Virus record (IMG/VR): IMGVR_UViG_3300032236_001259
Span: 1-64,000 of that record
Source: a virus
Strand: one strand, 5' to 3'
DNA length: 64,000 bases
Below, piece after piece: positions 55,137-63,191 of this stretch. Position numbers and translations under genes: made by a program. Under the pieces are notes generated by a model. That model saw only the letters and a program-made list of their open reading frames with translations. It had not been told where the DNA came from and ran no database searches. Each line of letters begins with the position of its first letter. The first letter of the stretch is position 1.

Positions 55137-57761
55137 ATGTATAAAAAATTCCCTTGCTATTACCCAGGCGATTTTAACCCGCCTACTAAATTTCATATTA
55201 ATACTGTCGAATGGTTGTTAAATAGACCTGAGATAGGGCATGTTTATGTAGTCCTAGGTAATCACGATAAAAACCAATTATATCAGGATAAAAAGGCGAA
55301 ATTATGGGAAATGCTAATAAAATCGTCTTTTTCTCCTAATGTATCTGTAATAAAATCAGTTAAACACCATCAGATAAAGGAGATAAAAAACCATATTGGA
55401 AAGAAAAAAGAAACTCCTTTTTATATTGCATTAGACGAAGGATTAGCAAAAAGTCTAGAATTGCAAAAACATTTTGATGAATTTCCAAATTATTCAATGG
55501 AAATCATACCTTCTCAATTTAAGAAATCATCTGATAGCATGATTAAAGCCGTTGTAGATGATGATAAAAGAAAAGTAAAATCTCTATTACCAGACACTTT
55601 TAATGATCAAAGTGTTAAAGATTATATTGAGATTTTGAAGAATCAGGATGATCCCGAATCACCTCAAGAACGCTCCCCATATATTGATTACAAACAAAAA
55701 TATATAAATAAATTTAACGACGGATTCTGGAGTAATGTTTTTGAACACGTGGCAAATAGCATTTCTATAAACGAATCATTAGACGAAGACATAAAAGCAG
55801 GAACTTTTACAGCATATCATAGAACTCAGATAGATGATCCAAAAAAGTTTAATCTAGGATTTAAAACGGGTGGAGGTGCTGGGGCCATGTATGGCCCAGG
55901 TATATATTTAACTTATGAATTAAAAGATCAGTTGAAAGATGGAATGAAAGCATATGGTCCAACCATAGTAGAATATGAAATAAAAAATAATAATAAGTTT
56001 TTAATATTTGATAAAGATCAAGCTAAAAAAGTATTTGGTAGCGATATATCTTTAATAGGTCAATTGAAAAAAATATTGAGTGGAAATTTTTTAAAATTTT
56101 ATAAAGATAATAAAGAAGAAATAGATAAATTGAATAGTTTGTTTAGAGGAAATAAATATGATTATAGTTCTGAAATAGCTTATCCTATATCAAAAATACC
56201 CAACATAGAAAAATATGTAGATGGTATGATATTTACTGGAAGACAAGATGCTAGAGTTCTAGCTTTATATAATACTAATATAGGTAATCCTATTAGATAT
56301 AGCAAGGACGATGCTAAGTCTTGGAATAGCATGAAAAATAAATCTTCCTATAAAATAGGAAGAGACGAGAGAGGCGATTCAAAAAAGTTAAATTTTTTGA
56401 ATATCGCTAATAGAGGAGATTTTAAAGATTTATCAAATGAAGAAAAGAAAAAATATGTAGAAAAAATAATAGAAAAGGGCTATGTCTTACCCGACAAACA
56501 ATTCGAATATGTACCAGACGATTTAAAGAAAAAATATATAGAAAGAGTAATAGAAAATGGCTATCCCTTACCCGACAAACAATTCGAATATGCATCAGAC
56601 GATCTAAAGAAAAAATATGTAGAAAAAAGAATAGAAAATGGCAATCCCTTACCCGACAAAGAATTCGAATATGCATCAGACAATTTAAAGAAAAAATATA
56701 TAGAAAGAGTAATAGAAAAGGGCTATGGCTTATCCGACAAACAATTCAAATATGCATCCGACGATCTAAAGAAATATTATATAGAAAAAAGAATAGAAAA
56801 TGGCTATGAATTATCCGACAAACAATTCTATTCTTTATCAGACGATCTAAAGAAAAAATATGTAGAAAAAAGAATAGAAAATGGCTATCCCTTACCCGAC
56901 AAACAATTCGAATATGTACCAGACGATCTAAAGAAAAAATATGTAGAAAAAATAATAGAAAGGGGCTATGTCTTATTCGACAAACAATTCGAATATGTAC
57001 CAGACGATTTAAAGAAAAAATATATAGAAAGAGTAATAGAAAATGGCTATCCCTTACCCGACAAACAATTCGAATATGTACCAGACGATCTAAAGAAAAA
57101 ATATATAGAAAGAGTAATAGAAAATGGCAATCCCTTACCCGACAAACAAAAAGAATGGGCTGAGAAACATAATATAGAATTAAACGAATCGTTTAATTTC
57201 TCACAAATTTCAGATGATGAGAAAAAATTGATGTATAAGATATTTAGCGATGCTTATAAAGCAACTACAGGTACATCTTGGGATGAAGAAAAATTCATGA
57301 GTAGAGCTAAGAATTGGGATTTTTATGGTGACGAAAAAGGGTATGTTGCAGTAAGAAGACAGTATTCAGGATATTCAAAATTAGTAGGTGTAGCAGGTAA
57401 TTCTAAAAGTATATTAAATGGTCTTAATGAATTGGAGAAAGAAAACATACCAGTATGGGGTATGGTTTCTAAAGAAATACAAAAAATCATGAATAAAAAA
57501 GGTTATAAAACTCCAAATGCAATAGTTATGAATGTACTATTAAGGTTAATACCGAAAAGTGTATTTGGTGGAGCTGATTATAAGATAAATCTTGATGGTA
57601 GTATAACTTTAGATTACGAAGATACTGGAAAAGCTACTAAATATTTTGTAGGAAATGATAGATATTTTGATGAATTGAAAAAACAAATAGCATCAGGTGC
57701 GCTAGATAAAATAGAAGGTATTAATAAAAAAACAATAGAAAATATAAAAAATTTCTTTTAA
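55137..57761 (+). CDS. Multidomain protein: nucleotidyltransferase-like, ART-like, 27-residue repeats, C-terminal domain
   Basis: 874 residues. (1) About 1-190: a nucleotidyltransferase fold with YPGDFNPPTKFHINTVEWL and a late KSSDSMIKA motif. (2) About 215-420: an ADP-ribosyltransferase-like domain, TAYHRTQ, GPGIYLTYE, VEYEIKNNN, YVDGMIF and RVLALYN. (3) 437 to about 672: eight full and one partial 27-residue repeats with the pattern KKKY(V/I)E-(R/V)IE-G-L-DKQFEY--DDL. (4) About 690-874: unassigned, with YVAVRRQYSGYSKLVGVAGN. INE-S at 213/214 and LNE-S at 684/685 fall between the parts and look like T4-type prohead-protease sites. This could be a cleaved, injected toxin-like protein similar in role to T4 Alt. 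Domain names are by pattern. Confidence 0.65.
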   Translation: MYKKFPCYYPGDFNPPTKFHINTVEWLLNRPEIGHVYVVLGNHDKNQLYQDKKAKLWEMLIKSSFSPNVSVIKSVKHHQIKEIKNHIGKKKETPFYIALDEGLAKSLELQKHFDEFPNYSMEIIPSQFKKSSDSMIKAVVDDDKRKVKSLLPDTFNDQSVKDYIEILKNQDDPESPQERSPYIDYKQKYINKFNDGFWSNVFEHVANSISINESLDEDIKAGTFTAYHRTQIDDPKKFNLGFKTGGGAGAMYGPGIYLTYELKDQLKDGMKAYGPTIVEYEIKNNNKFLIFDKDQAKKVFGSDISLIGQLKKILSGNFLKFYKDNKEEIDKLNSLFRGNKYDYSSEIAYPISKIPNIEKYVDGMIFTGRQDARVLALYNTNIGNPIRYSKDDAKSWNSMKNKSSYKIGRDERGDSKKLNFLNIANRGDFKDLSNEEKKKYVEKIIEKGYVLPDKQFEYVPDDLKKKYIERVIENGYPLPDKQFEYASDDLKKKYVEKRIENGNPLPDKEFEYASDNLKKKYIERVIEKGYGLSDKQFKYASDDLKKYYIEKRIENGYELSDKQFYSLSDDLKKKYVEKRIENGYPLPDKQFEYVPDDLKKKYVEKIIERGYVLFDKQFEYVPDDLKKKYIERVIENGYPLPDKQFEYVPDDLKKKYIERVIENGNPLPDKQKEWAEKHNIELNESFNFSQISDDEKKLMYKIFSDAYKATTGTSWDEEKFMSRAKNWDFYGDEKGYVAVRRQYSGYSKLVGVAGNSKSILNGLNELEKENIPVWGMVSKEIQKIMNKKGYKTPNAIVMNVLLRLIPKSVFGGADYKINLDGSITLDYEDTGKATKYFVGNDRYFDELKKQIASGALDKIEGINKKTIENIKNFF
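56445..57092 (+). repeat. Eight 81-bp tandem coding repeats
   Basis: Each unit encodes 27 residues; units share long identical DNA runs such as AATTCGAATATG and GACGATCTAAAGAAAAAATA, so the array grew by recent duplication. It is in frame and could vary in number between related phages. Confidence 0.9.
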
Positions 57762-57784
57762 TTAAAAAACTTATAAAATAAAAA

Positions 57785-58381
57785 ATGAAATTTACAGAAT
57801 TATTAAAAGAATTACTATCCGAGTGCGATTGCAATGCTCCAAATTTATCTGAAGGTATGCAATACCATATAGATAATAAAATATCAATATCAGAAAATAT
57901 ATATCGCCCTTCATCTATAAAATATTTTGAGCTTTTTAAAGAAGCCAAAGAACTAAGTAAAAAAGGCCTTATTGAATTAACTGAAGAAGAAAATAAAATG
58001 CTGCTTAATACTGATCTTGGAGAATTCGGAATATACGAAGGAATTAAAGTACCTTTAGATTTCCCTATGAGTCAGGAACAATTGCTAGAGGCTAAAGCAT
58101 CTAAGAAGAAACAACCTGCATTAAATCATCCTCATAGAGGTGGGTCAAAGAAATTCTACGTTTTTGTGCGTAAACCCGGGGGTGGTATTAAGAAAGTTTC
58201 ATTTGGTGATACAACCGGATTGAAGGCTAAAATTAATGATCCAAAGGCTCGTAAATCTTTTGCCGCTAGACATAAATGTGCTCAGGCTAAGGATAAAACC
58301 ATGGCAAACTACTGGAGCTGCAGGCTTCCAAGATATGCAAAAATGTTAGGTATTAAATCAAATTTCACAGGATATTGGTAA
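57785..58381 (+). CDS. Small-protein cluster member with a conserved phage C-terminal domain
   Basis: 198 residues. N-terminal helix MKFTELLKELLSECDC with an LSE site after 13 residues. The C-terminal 75 residues (FYVFVRKPGGGIKKVSFGD, KARKSFAARHKCAQAKDKTMANYWSCRLPRY, given as ARHKCAQAKDK and YWSCRLPRY) are a domain found in many marine myoviruses, with two conserved cysteines that may bind metal. Probably packaged in or attached to the head; the function is unknown. Confidence 0.7.
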   Translation: MKFTELLKELLSECDCNAPNLSEGMQYHIDNKISISENIYRPSSIKYFELFKEAKELSKKGLIELTEEENKMLLNTDLGEFGIYEGIKVPLDFPMSQEQLLEAKASKKKQPALNHPHRGGSKKFYVFVRKPGGGIKKVSFGDTTGLKAKINDPKARKSFAARHKCAQAKDKTMANYWSCRLPRYAKMLGIKSNFTGYW

Positions 58382-58385
58382 TATT

Positions 58386-58802
58386 ATGATAAAGTTAAGT
58401 AAATTATTATTAGAAATAGGAGACAATCCATACAAATTTTCTGCTCCTAGCATAGATGACGATGGAAATATTTTCTATAAATTTAGTACACCAGAACATA
58501 ATTATTCAGTTGCTATTCAAGACAAAGAAGATGATAAATATGAATTGAATTTTAATACAGAAGAGGAAATGGGTGTAAATACTAATGAACAAGTTTCTAT
58601 AAGAGTTCTTTCAACTGTAAAAGCTATTGCATTGGATTTTATAGAAAAAAATTCTCCAGAAGAATTATTATTTAGACCGATTAAAGGAGAAGATAAAAGA
58701 GAAAGAGTTTATAGATTATATATAAATAAAGAGATGCATAATGTTCCAGATTATACTCTAATAGATAAATTTAATCTTTTTAGATTAGTAAAAAATAAAT
58801 GA
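58386..58802 (+). CDS. Small protein with targeting-like N-terminus
   Basis: 138 residues. MIKLSKLLLEIGDN has a hydrophobic helix with LLE after ten residues. The rest is alpha/beta, with beta strands around NYSVAIQDKED. No family recognised. It overlaps the 58799 gene by four bases. Confidence 0.65.
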   Translation: MIKLSKLLLEIGDNPYKFSAPSIDDDGNIFYKFSTPEHNYSVAIQDKEDDKYELNFNTEEEMGVNTNEQVSIRVLSTVKAIALDFIEKNSPEELLFRPIKGEDKRERVYRLYINKEMHNVPDYTLIDKFNLFRLVKNK

Positions 58803-59059
58803 TTAAACCATATACCGAAACATATTCAGATGGTTGGTATGAAAGAGTTTTTAAAGCCGACGTTGAATCAGATGAATTAAAATGGCATAGAGATCAAGAA
58901 GATCGCTATATAGAGCCTGTAGGTTTCACCGATTGGATGATTCAGGTTGAAAATGAATTGCCCATAAAAATACAAGGAACCTTATTTATTGGGAAATACC
59001 TATGGCATCGAGCAATTAAAGGTACCGGAGATTTAAAAATAAGAATTAAAAAGATATGA
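58799..59059 (+). CDS. Cupin-like small protein
   Basis: 86 residues. ELKWHRDQEDRYIEPVGFTDWMIQ and LPIKIQGTLFI, then HRAIKG and final IRIKKI, match a small phage family with a cupin-like beta fold and conserved His/Asp residues (WHRD, HR). Cupins bind metals or sugars; no activity is known for this group. Unlike its neighbours it lacks the hydrophobic N-terminal helix. Confidence 0.65.
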   Translation: MIKPYTETYSDGWYERVFKADVESDELKWHRDQEDRYIEPVGFTDWMIQVENELPIKIQGTLFIGKYLWHRAIKGTGDLKIRIKKI

Positions 59060-59211
59060 TAAAATTTATTGATATAATAAAAGAAATCAAAGATAAAATC
59101 ATAAAATGTAAAAAATGCAAATGGGAATGGAAATTATCCGAGGGTGGTAAAGATCCATATGTTTGTCATAAATGCGGACACGACAATACAAAATATTATA
59201 AAAAACTATGA
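59056..59211 (+). CDS. Tiny zinc-ribbon protein (51 residues)
   Basis: MIKFIDIIKEIKDKIIKC followed by KKCKWEW, and YVCHKCGHDN near the end: two CxxC pairs, residues 18/21 and 37/40, form a complete zinc ribbon. The N-terminus is the same hydrophobic helix with IKE as in the neighbouring genes. It starts inside the stop of the previous gene and ends inside the start of the next (ATGA at both ends), so it is a true gene of this operon. Confidence 0.75.
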   Translation: MIKFIDIIKEIKDKIIKCKKCKWEWKLSEGGKDPYVCHKCGHDNTKYYKKL

Positions 59212-59789
59212 TAAAATTTATTGATTTATTAAGAGAATTAGATGTTAAAGCGTTTGATAATGGTGATGATGAATATAACTATGATGATTATGATAAACAT
59301 CATAAAATAACTCCTGAAACCATTAAAAAAATAAAATCTACAGATAGAATAGTTTTAGGAACTGAGGATAAACTTGATTTTAATAGATCATTTCCACCAT
59401 CAAGAATAGGAAGGAAACCTATAGGTTTATGGTATGGTTTTGGAACTGCATGGATAGATTTTATTAGGGCTGAGATGCCCGAAAGAGAAACACAGCATGT
59501 TTTTAAAATAGAAATAGAATATAATTCAATAGATATAATTGATGTAGATAGAGAAAAAATGTTTTTATGGTTTTCAAAAAGATATAAAGATCCAGAAAAA
59601 GAAGGTAAATATGGTAATCATAAAATAGATTGGCCAGAAGTAACTAAAAAATATAAAGGAATAGAATTCCCAAAGTATTTTGATAAATTTAGATCTGATC
59701 CAGAACACTCGTGGTATAATACATGGGATGTAGAATGCGGTTGCATATGGGATACTTCTATTATAAAAAATGTAATTAAATTACAATAA
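59208..59789 (+). CDS. Possible ART-like effector with targeting-like N-terminus
   Basis: 193 residues. MIKFIDLLRELDVKA shares the helix with LRE. The body has KPIGLWYGFGTAWIDF, then IDWPEVTKKYKGIEFP and WDVECGCIWDTSII. From memory, bacterial proteins with KPxGLW, a KGIE-type segment and W-D-x-x-C-G-C-I-W resemble compact ADP-ribosyltransferase folds, but I could not confirm this. If packaged, it could modify a host protein at the start of infection. Confidence 0.55.
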   Translation: MIKFIDLLRELDVKAFDNGDDEYNYDDYDKHHKITPETIKKIKSTDRIVLGTEDKLDFNRSFPPSRIGRKPIGLWYGFGTAWIDFIRAEMPERETQHVFKIEIEYNSIDIIDVDREKMFLWFSKRYKDPEKEGKYGNHKIDWPEVTKKYKGIEFPKYFDKFRSDPEHSWYNTWDVECGCIWDTSIIKNVIKLQ

Positions 59790-59799
59790 AAACATAGTT

Positions 59800-60375
59800 A
59801 TGGCAGAGACGCTACTGAAAAAAGAATTTAGAGAAAGAGATGTTAACCGTTTAAGAAACATCTTAACCAAAAAACACGGTAATGCTACCGGTATTCAAGT
59901 TGGATATCAAAAGAAAGAAGAAGATTACAAAGAAGGTGATGTTTGGGAAGAAAATGGTAAAATGTGGACTATTAAGAAAGGATTAAAACAGACTGTTACT
60001 AAATTAGATGACATAAAAAAAGCAATTAGAATGCCTTTAGTTTGTCCTAATTGCGGTCATCCTATGAAAAATAGATTGGATAAAAAAATGTATCCAATAC
60101 ATGATATGTGTTTTGATTGTGTTGTGAAAATGGAAACCAAATTGAAGATCGAAGGAAGATACGAAGAGTATGCTAAAAATATGGTTACTAAAAATATCAT
60201 AACATATATCGAAGAAGCTGAACAGTTTATCGATGATTTCATAAAATCAGGAGGACCAACTTATGTTACCGAACAAGGTGATGTTGAAGATTGGGAAGGC
60301 GGAATGGATAAACAAAAAATATCCAATGAAATGAAAAAAGGTTTACAGGAACTAAAAGAAAAGCTAGAAAAATAG
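59800..60375 (+). CDS. Conserved zinc-ribbon protein of T4-type phages
   Basis: 191 residues. The start RERDVNRLRNILTKKHGNATGIQVGYQK and VWEENGKMWTIKKGLKQTVTKLD lead to CPNCGHPM and CFDC, a zinc ribbon, then helices. I recognise this as a protein conserved in cyanophage-like and other marine T4-type phages, role unknown. It lacks the hydrophobic N-terminal helix of its neighbours. A late-type motif follows its stop. Confidence 0.75.
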   Translation: MAETLLKKEFRERDVNRLRNILTKKHGNATGIQVGYQKKEEDYKEGDVWEENGKMWTIKKGLKQTVTKLDDIKKAIRMPLVCPNCGHPMKNRLDKKMYPIHDMCFDCVVKMETKLKIEGRYEEYAKNMVTKNIITYIEEAEQFIDDFIKSGGPTYVTEQGDVEDWEGGMDKQKISNEMKKGLQELKEKLEK

Positions 60376-60385
60376 ATATTTATAG
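60375..60385 (+). promoter_or_regulatory. Late-promoter-like motif upstream of 60410
   Basis: GATATTTATAG, 24 bases before the ATG; overlaps the stop of the zinc-ribbon gene. Confidence 0.45.
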
Positions 60386-60409
60386 ATATAACTTTTTAAA
60401 ATAAATACA

Positions 60410-61072
60410 ATGAACTTAAAGTCTATTCTAAAAAACTCAATTTTAACTGAAGCTAAAGAAATAAAAGCAAAAGTTAAACCGTCTTCTGGTCTTACAAAGA
60501 AGCAAAAATCATCAGTAGCTAAAAAAGCCAAAGCGGGTAAAGATATAGGCCACGGTGGATTTGAAAAATTAGCAAAAAAAGCTGCAAAAGAATACGGTAG
60601 TAAAGAATCCGGTAGAAAAGTAGCCGCTGCAGCAATGTGGAAAAACATTAAAAGAAAGTCTATAAAAGAAAATCATGGCGGTGACTATACCGCTAGCATG
60701 CTAAGACATGAATTGAGCCAGATTATTAGATTATCAGCTTTTATTCACGATCAAATGGAAGACGGAAAAGAAGTTGCTCCATGGATTTTTGATCATTTAA
60801 CTCGCGCAAACGAACTTATTACTCAAGTTGGAACCCATGTAATGGGTGAAGAAGAAAGCGGATCCAGTTCTACATGGGAAGATGAAACTTCTACTCCAGA
60901 AAAAATAATGAAAATCGAGCCTGTATTAGAAAGAAAACTAACAAAATCCGAAAAAAGTAAAGAAGAGGAAATAATAAAAGCAATAGCAAAAAAGAAAGGC
61001 GGTAAAGATAAATTAAAAGGAAAAGATTATGCTATAGCTACAGCTCAAGCTAAAAAATCAGCTAAAAAATAA
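60410..61072 (+). CDS. Lysine-rich protein with targeting-like N-terminus
   Basis: 220 residues. MNLKSILKNSILTEAKE has the helix with LTE after 14 residues. SSGLTKKQKSSVAKKAKAGKD, AKEYGSKESGRKVAAAAMWKN are a lysine-rich region common to marine phage proteins; it can bind DNA. The C-terminal part is acidic then basic (KKKGGKDKLKGKD). One-base overlap with the next gene. Internal head protein is a reasonable guess. Confidence 0.65.
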   Translation: MNLKSILKNSILTEAKEIKAKVKPSSGLTKKQKSSVAKKAKAGKDIGHGGFEKLAKKAAKEYGSKESGRKVAAAAMWKNIKRKSIKENHGGDYTASMLRHELSQIIRLSAFIHDQMEDGKEVAPWIFDHLTRANELITQVGTHVMGEEESGSSSTWEDETSTPEKIMKIEPVLERKLTKSEKSKEEEIIKAIAKKKGGKDKLKGKDYAIATAQAKKSAKK

Positions 61073-61347
61073 TGAAATTTAAAGATATATTAAAAGAAGT
61101 TTTAACTGAAAAAGTAAAAGCTGAAAAATTAAAAACAGGCCAGAAAGTTCCTGGTAAGTATCTTACCAAGGACAAATCGGCAATGAAGAAGGAGATTTCA
61201 AGAGTCAAAAAACTTAAATCAAACGATCCTTCAGCTTATGGCAAATGGGAAGCTGATTATGAAGATAAAGATAAAACTAAAAAGTATAAGACTAAAAAAT
61301 CAGCAGCAACAATAGCATTTCAGAAAAAATATAGTAAAAAGAAATAA
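61072..61347 (+). CDS. Small lysine-rich DUF5872-like protein
   Basis: 91 residues. MKFKDILKEVLTEKVKAEK has the helix with LTE. GKYLTKDKSAMKKEI, DPSAYGKWEADY and KTKKSAATIAFQKKYSKKK are the landmarks of a small family I remember as DUF5872, found in giant viruses and marine phages. Very basic; may coat DNA in the head. Confidence 0.7.
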   Translation: MKFKDILKEVLTEKVKAEKLKTGQKVPGKYLTKDKSAMKKEISRVKKLKSNDPSAYGKWEADYEDKDKTKKYKTKKSAATIAFQKKYSKKK

Positions 61348-61348
61348 A

Positions 61349-61603
61349 ATGGTAAAATTTTCAAAACTTATAGAAAATAAAGAAAAAGAAGAAGCTCATG
61401 TTTCTTTTGAATTTGCCGAAGGTTTTAAACCAGCAAAAAAAGTTCCTAAAGGTGGTGCCATGTGCGCCAACTGTGCTAAATGGAACGATGAAAAAAAAGT
61501 TTGTGAAGGGCCTTATTACATAAAATGGCACGGTAACGGAGAAATACCCGCATCAGCAACAGAATATGTTTGTGTTTGGTGGGTTCCAGAAAAACATAAA
61601 TAA
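61349..61603 (+). CDS. Small cysteine-bearing protein (CANC motif)
   Basis: 84 residues. MVKFSKLIENKEKE starts with the short helix and LIE. MCANCAKWND, CEGPYYIKW and YVCVWW give four cysteines suited to bind a metal or iron-sulfur cluster. I recall phage proteins with MCANC and a C-terminal W pair. Function unknown. Confidence 0.65.
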   Translation: MVKFSKLIENKEKEEAHVSFEFAEGFKPAKKVPKGGAMCANCAKWNDEKKVCEGPYYIKWHGNGEIPASATEYVCVWWVPEKHK

Positions 61604-61719
61604 TGATAAAACATAAACATCACATAATACCTAAACATTCAGGTGGTGATTATATAAAAGGTAGAAATCCAAAATATTCACAAGGAAATATTAATAATTT
61701 AAAACAATATAGAAAATGA
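61603..61719 (+). pseudogene. HNH endonuclease remnant (38 residues)
   Basis: MIKHKHHIIPKHSGGDYIKG keeps the HHIIPKHSGG start of an HNH finger, like HHILPKAKGGG of the 39732 gene, but the second half of the finger and all DNA-binding modules are missing. It overlaps the neighbouring genes at both ends and may still be translated. It is probably what is left of a homing endonuclease. Confidence 0.65.
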
Positions 61720-61994
61720 AATTTATTAATATAATAAAGGAAATATTATTGGAAATAAAAAAAGATTCATCTGTGGATAAAGCAATTGAAAATAAAGCTA
61801 AGAAAACAGGAGTATCAAAGAAAATATTAAAATCCGTATACTCAAGAGGTGCGCATGCTTGGAAATCGGGCCACAGGCCAGGGGTACCTCAACACCAATG
61901 GGCAATGGGAAGAGTCAATTCATTCTTAACAGGAAAGGGTGGAGCTAGAAAAGCCGATTCTGATCTCTGGAAAAAGACCAAAAAGAAAAAATGA
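61716..61994 (+). CDS. Small DUF5824-like protein with targeting-like N-terminus
   Basis: 92 residues. MKFINIIKEILLEIKKD has the helix with LLE. KKTGVSKKILKSVYSRGAHAWK, HRPGVPQHQWAMGRVNSF and GKGGARKADSDLWKK match a small family I remember as DUF5824, widespread in marine phages. It may bind nucleic acid. Overlaps the following gene by four bases. Confidence 0.7.
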   Translation: MKFINIIKEILLEIKKDSSVDKAIENKAKKTGVSKKILKSVYSRGAHAWKSGHRPGVPQHQWAMGRVNSFLTGKGGARKADSDLWKKTKKKK

Positions 61995-62602
61995 CATCAA
62001 TAGAAGTTGCAATTGCGATAGGAACCGCAGTATTATCATCTATAGTTGGACCAATAGCGGTTCATTATGTGACATTGCTTACAGATAAAAAGAAAAAAGA
62101 GACTTTAGATCAGTATATTGAATCAAATGAATTGGTTAATGAAAAAATTGAATCGGTAAGAAATGATATTAATGCTGATAGAATATGGATTCTTCAATTT
62201 CATAACGGAGGTCATTTTTATCCAACTGGAAAGTCTATACAAAAGTTCAGCATGGTATATGAAGTTCTTAGAACTGGAGTGATACCGTGTCAGCACCAAT
62301 TTCAAAACATTCCAGTAAGTTTATTTAGCAAAGGAATAAATACTTTATGTAAAGGTAAAGTAATATGCATCAAAGATACCTCGGTTGAAGAAAAACAATA
62401 TGAAGGTATAACATCAGTTGTACCAGGTGCTAACGTTAAAAGCACATATATTTTTCCAATTTACGATATAAAAAACAATTTCATTGCAATAGTTGGTATA
62501 GATTTTACAGACAAGGTTGTAGATCTTGATATTTCCCAATTAACTGATATCGAAATAGATATATCCGCAATAGGTGGAGTTCTTCACGATTATTTAAGTT
62601 AA
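61991..62602 (+). CDS. Membrane-anchored GAF-like protein
   Basis: 203 residues. Transmembrane segment about 5-28, a linker helix, then a GAF-like sensor fold from 55 on: ADRIWILQFHNGGHFYPTGK and an AIVGIDFTDKVV strand near the end. I recall this protein in many marine myoviruses. It could act at the inner membrane, for example in lysis control, but the ligand is not known. Confidence 0.65.
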   Translation: MTSIEVAIAIGTAVLSSIVGPIAVHYVTLLTDKKKKETLDQYIESNELVNEKIESVRNDINADRIWILQFHNGGHFYPTGKSIQKFSMVYEVLRTGVIPCQHQFQNIPVSLFSKGINTLCKGKVICIKDTSVEEKQYEGITSVVPGANVKSTYIFPIYDIKNNFIAIVGIDFTDKVVDLDISQLTDIEIDISAIGGVLHDYLS

Positions 62603-62610
62603 AAAATTAT

Positions 62611-62624
62611 ATATTTATTTATAT
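62611..62624 (+). promoter_or_regulatory. Late-promoter-like motif touching the 62625 start
   Basis: TATATTTATTTATA immediately before the ATG; a short- or no-leader transcript would result if it is the -10 element. Confidence 0.4.
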
Positions 62625-63191
62625 ATGAAAACTAATTTTTACGAAATATTTAGAGATAAATTGGCTGAAGAGGAAGTAAAAACTCCTATTTATTCTGAAT
62701 CCGATTTAGAAAAAATACTTGATAAACCAAATAATAAGGTAACTAAAGTATTGAATTATTTGATGTCGGGTACTGATAAATTCAATGAGGAATCTAAAAA
62801 AAGATTAAGAGAAGTAATTTCTGATCTACGATGCATTTCATATAAACCTACTACATTTAGAGTTGTTATACCAAATGGTAATTTTTTCGATTTAAAATAC
62901 GATCCTACACCTTTACAATTAAAATATCCAGAAGATTTTAAAGCTAAAGATTACTTTTATGTAACGGTTAGTGGTAAAAAATTTGATTTAGCAAATCAAT
63001 CAGAAATAGATAGTGCTATAGAATATATTAATATTCTTTTAAGAACATCACCGGTGGGTAAACCGCCTGAATCAGAGAAAGAACCTAAAACAGGCCCAGA
63101 AGCTCCGGTAGAAGAACCGGGAGCAGAAAAACCTGAAGGAGAAGAAGCACCAGAAGAAACGCCAGAACAAACACCAGAAGAAACAAAATAA
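62625..63191 (+). CDS. Protein with targeting-like N-terminus and acidic proline tail
   Basis: 188 residues. MKTNFYEIFRDKLAEEE resembles the T4 internal-protein start (MKTYQEF...AE) and has LAE after 15 residues. The middle is helical then beta-rich (FRVVIPNGNFFDLKY). The last 45 residues are Glu/Pro/Thr-rich repeats (EEAPEETPEQTPEETK). A packaged protein or scaffold-core component is likely. Confidence 0.65.
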   Translation: MKTNFYEIFRDKLAEEEVKTPIYSESDLEKILDKPNNKVTKVLNYLMSGTDKFNEESKKRLREVISDLRCISYKPTTFRVVIPNGNFFDLKYDPTPLQLKYPEDFKAKDYFYVTVSGKKFDLANQSEIDSAIEYINILLRTSPVGKPPESEKEPKTGPEAPVEEPGAEKPEGEEAPEETPEQTPEETK

